Translations under genes and position numbers: made by a program
Part shown: positions 60,465-64,000 of the stretch, piece after piece
Layout: each line of letters begins with the position of its first letter
Position numbering within the stretch: position 1 is the first letter of the stretch
Assembly (NCBI RefSeq): GCF_000711295.1
Contig: NZ_JOMJ01000004.1
Span: 558,001 to 622,000, forward strand
Source: Desulfohalovibrio reitneri
GTDB taxonomy: Bacteria > Desulfobacterota > Desulfovibrionia > Desulfovibrionales > Desulfovibrionaceae
Length of the DNA stretch: 64,000 nt
Direction of reading: 5' to 3'
The notes under the pieces: generated by a model
What the model was told of the DNA's origin: nothing
Seen by the model: only the letters and a program-made list of their open reading frames with translations
Databases searched by the model: none

Positions 60465-61211
60465 ATGCCTGTCCGCAAGATCATCGAAATCGACGAAGAG
60501 CGCTGCGACGGCTGCGGCGCCTGCATTCCCTCCTGCGCCGAGGGCGCGCTGGAGATCATCGACGGCAAGGCCAAGGTCGTCCGCGACATGTACTGCGACG
60601 GCCTGGGCGCCTGCCTCGGGGCCTGCCCCCAGGACGCCCTGCGCATCATCGAGCGGGAGGCCGAGGAGTTCGACGAGGAGGCGGCCATGGAGTACGTGCG
60701 CCAGAAGCAGGAAGCGCGGGAGCCGCAAAAGCCCTTGGGCTGCGGCTGCCCCGGCAGTGCCGCGGCCAGCTTTGAGCCCGCCGCCGCGCCCAAGGGCGAG
60801 GCTGTCGAGGGGGGGGCGTCGCCCTCGGCCCTGAGCCACTGGCCGGTGAAGCTGAAGCTGGTGCCGCCCGAGGCTCCCTTCATCCAGGGGCGCGACCTGG
60901 TGCTGGCCGCGGACTGCGCCCCGGTGGCCCTGGCCGGGTTCAATCCCAACATCCTGGAGGGCAAGGCCGTGCTCATCGCCTGCCCCAAGTTCGACGACGC
61001 CCAGGCGCACTATGAGAAGCTCAAAGAGTTGTTCGCCAAGGCCAAGCCTCGCAGCGTGCAGGTCCTGCGCATGGAGGTGCCCTGCTGCACCGGCCTGTCC
61101 GCCATGGCCCACCAGGCCGCGCGCGAGGTGGGAGCGGATTTCGAGGTCGAGGATGTTGTCATCACCAGAAAAGGTGATATGAAGAAGGAACCTGCTGAAG
61201 CCTTGCTGTAA
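60465..61211 (+). CDS. frdX: FrdX-like ferredoxin protein
   Basis: This 248-aa protein has two [4Fe-4S] motifs at the N-terminus (DEERCDGCGACIPSCAEGAL and MYCDGLGACLGACPQDAL), a linker with CGCPGS, and a C-terminal domain with DCAPVALAGFNPNILEGKAV and VLRMEVPCCTGLSAMAHQAA. It has the domain layout of the FrdX proteins encoded next to hcp in Desulfovibrio and coregulated by HcpR. It probably supplies electrons to Hcp. RBS GGAG eight bases upstream. Confidence 0.88.
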   Translation: MPVRKIIEIDEERCDGCGACIPSCAEGALEIIDGKAKVVRDMYCDGLGACLGACPQDALRIIEREAEEFDEEAAMEYVRQKQEAREPQKPLGCGCPGSAAASFEPAAAPKGEAVEGGASPSALSHWPVKLKLVPPEAPFIQGRDLVLAADCAPVALAGFNPNILEGKAVLIACPKFDDAQAHYEKLKELFAKAKPRSVQVLRMEVPCCTGLSAMAHQAAREVGADFEVEDVVITRKGDMKKEPAEALL

Positions 61212-61237
61212 ACAAATAAACCCAAGGGAGCGAAACC

Positions 61238-61435
61238 ATGGCCAAGACGGTTTACATCGACGAAGACGAGTGCATTGGCTGCGAATCCTGCGTCGAGATC
61301 AGCCCCGACGTGTTCGCCTTCAACGAATCCATCGGCAAGGCCTACGTGACCGCCTCCGACGTGAGCGGCAACGAGGACGATGTGCAAGAGGCCATCGACA
61401 CCTGCCCCACGCAGTGCATTCACTGGGAAGAGTAG
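61238..61435 (+). CDS. Single-cluster [4Fe-4S] ferredoxin
   Basis: This 65-aa protein closely resembles Desulfovibrio ferredoxin I: DEDECIGCESCVEISPDVFA with the CxxCxxC set, FNESIGKAYVTAS, and the remote Cys near the end (IDTCPTQCIHWEE). RBS AAGGGAGCGAAACC. It is 26 bases after frdX and shares its promoter, so it likely serves as electron carrier for Hcp. Confidence 0.95.
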   Translation: MAKTVYIDEDECIGCESCVEISPDVFAFNESIGKAYVTASDVSGNEDDVQEAIDTCPTQCIHWEE

Positions 61436-61461
61436 TTCAGCCCTCCGGACGGAATGTCTGG

Positions 61462-61496
61462 AAAGCCCCCGCGAATCCGTTTCGCGGGGGCTTTTT
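61462..61496 (+). terminator. Intrinsic terminator of the frdX-ferredoxin transcript
   Basis: AAGCCCCCGCGAA pairs with TTCGCGGGGGCTT around TCCGT, followed by a T-tract. It also faces the convergent M20 peptidase gene and may work in both directions. Confidence 0.95.
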
Positions 61497-61498
61497 CG

Positions 61499-62626
61499 TT
61501 ATGTGGAGGAGGGGATGCACCAGGCGCGGGCCAGCCGCTCGAAGATGTCCGCGCACAACTCCACGTTGGCCGCGGGGCAGTATTCGTTCGGCTGGTGGGC
61601 CTGCTCCGGCAGGCCGGGACCAAGAATAATCGTCGGCGCGCCGCCGTATGCCCGTTTGAGCACCGAGGCGTCGGTGAAGTAGCTGGCCCCGGTTGTCTCG
61701 GACTCGTATCCCAGCACCTCGGCCGCGGCGTTCGCGGCCATGCGGGCGAAGGGGTGGTCCGGGGCGGTCCACAGGGCATCATGCCGCTCCCGCGCGGTAA
61801 TGACGACCTCCGAGCCGCAGGCGGAGCGGATTTCCTCCAGCAGGCCGTCAACGTCCTCGCCGGGCGAGAGCCGGACGTCCACGCGCAGCTCGGCGTGGTC
61901 CGGCACCACGTTGTACGCCTCGCCACCGCGCAGGGCGTTGACCGACAGCGTGGTTGGCCCGAGAACCGGATGATGGGTGCGGCCGGAGACGAGATTTTCC
62001 AGGGCCAGGGCGCAACGGGCCGCCTTGAGCACGGCGTTGTCCCCCAGTTCCGGCATGGAGCCATGGGCCGTGCGGCCGGTGGCCAGACCGCGCAGCCACA
62101 TGACACCCTTGTGGCCGCAAAACGGGGCCAGTGCGGTGGGTTCGGCCACCACCACGGCCCCGGCCCGGCCCAACAGCCCCTCCCGCTCCAGCCATTGCGA
62201 GCCTTCCAGGCTGTTTTCCTCCCCGGCGGTGAGGACCAGGCGCAGGCCGCGCCGCAAATCGGAATCCGCAAACCGCAGGGCGGCAACAACCAGGGCCGCC
62301 ACCCCGGCCTTCATGTCGGACGAGCCGCGCCCCAGCAGGTTGCCGTCGCGCACCTCGCCGCAAAGCGGATCGAAGGACCACTCACACTGGCCGAGGGGCA
62401 CGGTGTCCAGGTGTCCGGACAGGCAGAGGGCGTCCTCCTCCGGGCCGATGGAGGCCAGGAGATTGGTGCGTCCGGGGGCCATGTCGTGGCGTTCGACGCT
62501 GAATCCGGCTGGCTCCAGCAGATCGGCCAGCAAGTCGGCGGCCTTGTGTTCGTCGCCCGGCGGGTTGCGGGTGTCGAGGCGGATGAGTTGCTGAGCCAGT
62601 TCAAGCGGGTCGGGTATGGAAGGCAT
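61499..62626 (-). CDS. M20-family deacylase/peptidase (ArgE/DapE type)
   Basis: This 375-aa protein has the zinc sites LCLSGHLDTVPLGQCEWSFD, GRGSSDMKAGVAALVVAALR and TAGEENSLEGSQWL, then the AHGSMPELGDNA dimerisation-domain region and HQPNEYCPAANVELCADIFE with the last zinc His. It hydrolyses an N-acyl amino acid or dipeptide; choice between ArgE and DapE cannot be made. It lies back-to-back with a class-III aminotransferase, which is compatible with arginine or diaminopimelate metabolism. Confidence 0.9.
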   Translation of the reverse strand: MPSIPDPLELAQQLIRLDTRNPPGDEHKAADLLADLLEPAGFSVERHDMAPGRTNLLASIGPEEDALCLSGHLDTVPLGQCEWSFDPLCGEVRDGNLLGRGSSDMKAGVAALVVAALRFADSDLRRGLRLVLTAGEENSLEGSQWLEREGLLGRAGAVVVAEPTALAPFCGHKGVMWLRGLATGRTAHGSMPELGDNAVLKAARCALALENLVSGRTHHPVLGPTTLSVNALRGGEAYNVVPDHAELRVDVRLSPGEDVDGLLEEIRSACGSEVVITARERHDALWTAPDHPFARMAANAAAEVLGYESETTGASYFTDASVLKRAYGGAPTIILGPGLPEQAHQPNEYCPAANVELCADIFERLARAWCIPSST

Positions 62627-62736
62627 TGTTGGTCGCGTAGGGTTTTGTGCGATGTGTGCGATGTGCTAGGAAAGGGACGATACGTGCCCCTTGTCCGCAT
62701 TGCAAGGGGACGCGGAACCCAGCGAGGAGCGGAATT

Positions 62737-64000
62737 ATGGCGGATTTGCCGGGGCGGCGAGAGGAGGCTGTAGCCAGGGGCGTTACCAGCGGCCCCCTTG
62801 GGCTGGCCAGGGGCGAGGGTGCCCGGCTGTGGGACGAGAACGGCCGGGAATACCTGGATTTCAACGCGGGCATAGCGGTTATGGCGCTTGGCCACTCGCA
62901 CCCGCGCGTGGTGGAGGCCGTGCGGCGGCAGGCCGGTGAGTTGCAGCACGTCTGCTTCCACACCGCCCTGTATGAAGGGTACGTGGCCCTTGCCGAGAGG
63001 CTGTGCGGCCTGTACCCGGGCGGCGGGGCCAAGGCCGCCCTGTTCAACAGCGGGGCGGAGGCGGTGGAGAACGCGGTCAAGACCGCCCGCCGCGCCACCG
63101 GCAAGCAGGCGGTGGTGGCCTTCGACCACGCCTTCCACGGCCGCACCCTGCTGTCCATGGCGCTGACCGGCCTGGGCAAGACGGCCAAGACCGGCTTCGG
63201 CCCCTACCCGTCGGACATCCACCACGTGCCCTTCGCCACGTGCGCCCATTGCCCGCTGCGGCTGGAGTACCCGGACTGCGGCGTGGCCTGCGCCGAAATG
63301 CTCGACGAGTGTTTCCGCACCCGCGTCTCCCAGAAGGACACCGCCTGCGTGGTGGTGGAGCCGGTGCTGGGCGGCGGCGGGTTCCACGTGCCGCCGCCGG
63401 AGTGGCTGCCGCGCATCGCGGAGATTTGCCGGGCACACGGGGTGCTGCTGGTGGCGGACGAGATTCAGTCCGGCCTGGGGCGAACGGGCCGCATGTGGGC
63501 CTGCGACCACTACGGCGTGGTGCCGGACCTCATCTGCACGGCCAAGGCGCTGGGCGGCGGCCTGCCGGTCTCCGGCCTGGTGGGCCGGGCCGAGGTCATG
63601 GACGCTGTGGAGCCGGGCGGGCTGGGCTCCACCTTCGGCGGCAACCCGGTGGCCTGCGCGGCGGCCCTGGCCGTGCTGGACGTTCTTGACGAGGAAAACC
63701 TGCCGGGCAGGGCCGCAAGGCTGGGCGGCGAGGTTGCCGCGCGATTGCGCCAAGCGGAGTTGCCGCACGCCGAACCGCGCGGCCTGGGGCTTTTGCGCGG
63801 ACTCGCCGTTTCCACCCCGGATGGCGGGCCGGATGGCGAGCGGGCCAAACGGGTCGTGGCCGCCTGCCGCGAGGCCGGACTGCTCACCTCGCCATGCGGC
63901 CTGTCCGGCGACGTGGTGCGGACCTTGCCGCCCCTGACCATTCCCGAGGAGGAGTTGGCCCGGGGGCTGGACGTCCTGGTCCGGGCGGCGCGGGAGGCCT
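62737..64000 (+). CDS. Class-III pyridoxal-phosphate aminotransferase, 3'-truncated by the window edge
   Basis: ATG 62737 behind AGGAGC opens a frame with no stop to the end of the window (421 codons seen). The fold type I pattern includes FNSGAEAVENAVKTARRATG, FDHAFHGRTLLSMALTGLGK, VLLVADEIQSGLGRTGRMWA and the PLP-lysine in LICTAKALGGGLPVSG. GTGFGPYPSDIHH-like PTKTGFGPYP suits GabT-type 4-aminobutyrate or ornithine-like aminotransferases. It is divergent from the M20 gene across 110 bases. Exact specificity is open. Confidence 0.9.
   Translation, partial: MADLPGRREEAVARGVTSGPLGLARGEGARLWDENGREYLDFNAGIAVMALGHSHPRVVEAVRRQAGELQHVCFHTALYEGYVALAERLCGLYPGGGAKAALFNSGAEAVENAVKTARRATGKQAVVAFDHAFHGRTLLSMALTGLGKTAKTGFGPYPSDIHHVPFATCAHCPLRLEYPDCGVACAEMLDECFRTRVSQKDTACVVVEPVLGGGGFHVPPPEWLPRIAEICRAHGVLLVADEIQSGLGRTGRMWACDHYGVVPDLICTAKALGGGLPVSGLVGRAEVMDAVEPGGLGSTFGGNPVACAAALAVLDVLDEENLPGRAARLGGEVAARLRQAELPHAEPRGLGLLRGLAVSTPDGGPDGERAKRVVAACREAGLLTSPCGLSGDVVRTLPPLTIPEEELARGLDVLVRAAREA

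Noticed and set aside
1-64000. CRISPR arrays, rRNA genes, prophage modules or integrases
   Set aside because: No regularly spaced direct repeats, no rRNA motifs and no integrase or phage structural genes were seen on either strand.

Overview
The window is a high-G+C chromosomal segment (core genes about 70% G+C by eye) from a sulfate-reducer-like member of the Desulfovibrionales. The main evidence is the hybrid-cluster-protein locus at its right end: hcp, a ferredoxin-like frdX, a Desulfovibrio-type single-cluster ferredoxin and an adjacent Crp/Fnr regulator of the HcpR type. The xseA-M23-xseB-ispA-dxs gene order and the many sigma-54 and two-component regulators fit the same group. Species cannot be decided from the sequence.

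Layout. 1-2401: two overlapping GT4 glycosyltransferases, the first cut by the window edge. 2505-4310: a chemoreceptor with a periplasmic haem-type sensor. 4417-7463 (minus): a probable operon of sppA, an AhpF/thioredoxin-reductase-like flavoprotein and an Mth938-like protein, divergent from deoC. 8273-13808: a secreted S10 peptidase, a DUF493 protein, an HU protein with a long C-terminal extension, a DUF445 membrane protein, a methyltransferase, a small protein with a very strong Shine-Dalgarno and a DinB-like protein. 13834-16494 (minus): a tauABC-like transporter. 16739-20323: a giant DUF748/AsmA-like envelope protein.

20324-24198 looks like an acquired segment. It holds a complete IS5-type element (20553-22010, flanked by a 6-bp direct repeat) and a lower-G+C KefB-like antiporter, and it abuts the 3' end of a tRNA-Arg gene.

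24261-36659: an FMN split-barrel protein, ispG-proS-hybrid histidine kinase, the xseA-M23-xseB-ispA-dxs operon, and a convergent acyl-CoA synthetase. Together ispG, dxs and ispA cover the entry, a late step and the prenyl-elongation step of isoprenoid synthesis. 36712-40070 (minus): fabD-argS-SPOR. 40151-48317: rsmG, a 78-aa protein, rlmH, and a signalling cluster (DUF4390, NtrY-like kinase, SDR39U1-like protein, REC-PAS-HD-GYP protein, NtrX-like sigma-54 activator). 48336-51690 (minus): a PIG-L-like protein with degenerate catalytic motifs, DUF72, YjbQ and a Si-type citrate synthase.

51873-54153 is the most intriguing regulatory unit. A PAS-PAS sigma-54 activator is followed by an array of five TGTGnCA half-sites, a -24/-12 promoter with exact GG-N10-GC spacing, and a gene for a thioredoxin-fold protein without a CxxC motif. 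An ISL3-family element (54427-55758, 8-bp target duplication) has inserted downstream, in a hairpin-rich region. 55944-58599 (minus): an HcpR-like regulator, a methyltransferase, a YkgJ-type protein and a lipoprotein. 58698-61435: hcp, frdX and fdx, with identical-class TTGAC-N4-GTCAA palindromes upstream of both hcp and frdX. The window ends with an M20 peptidase (minus) and a class-III aminotransferase truncated by the edge.
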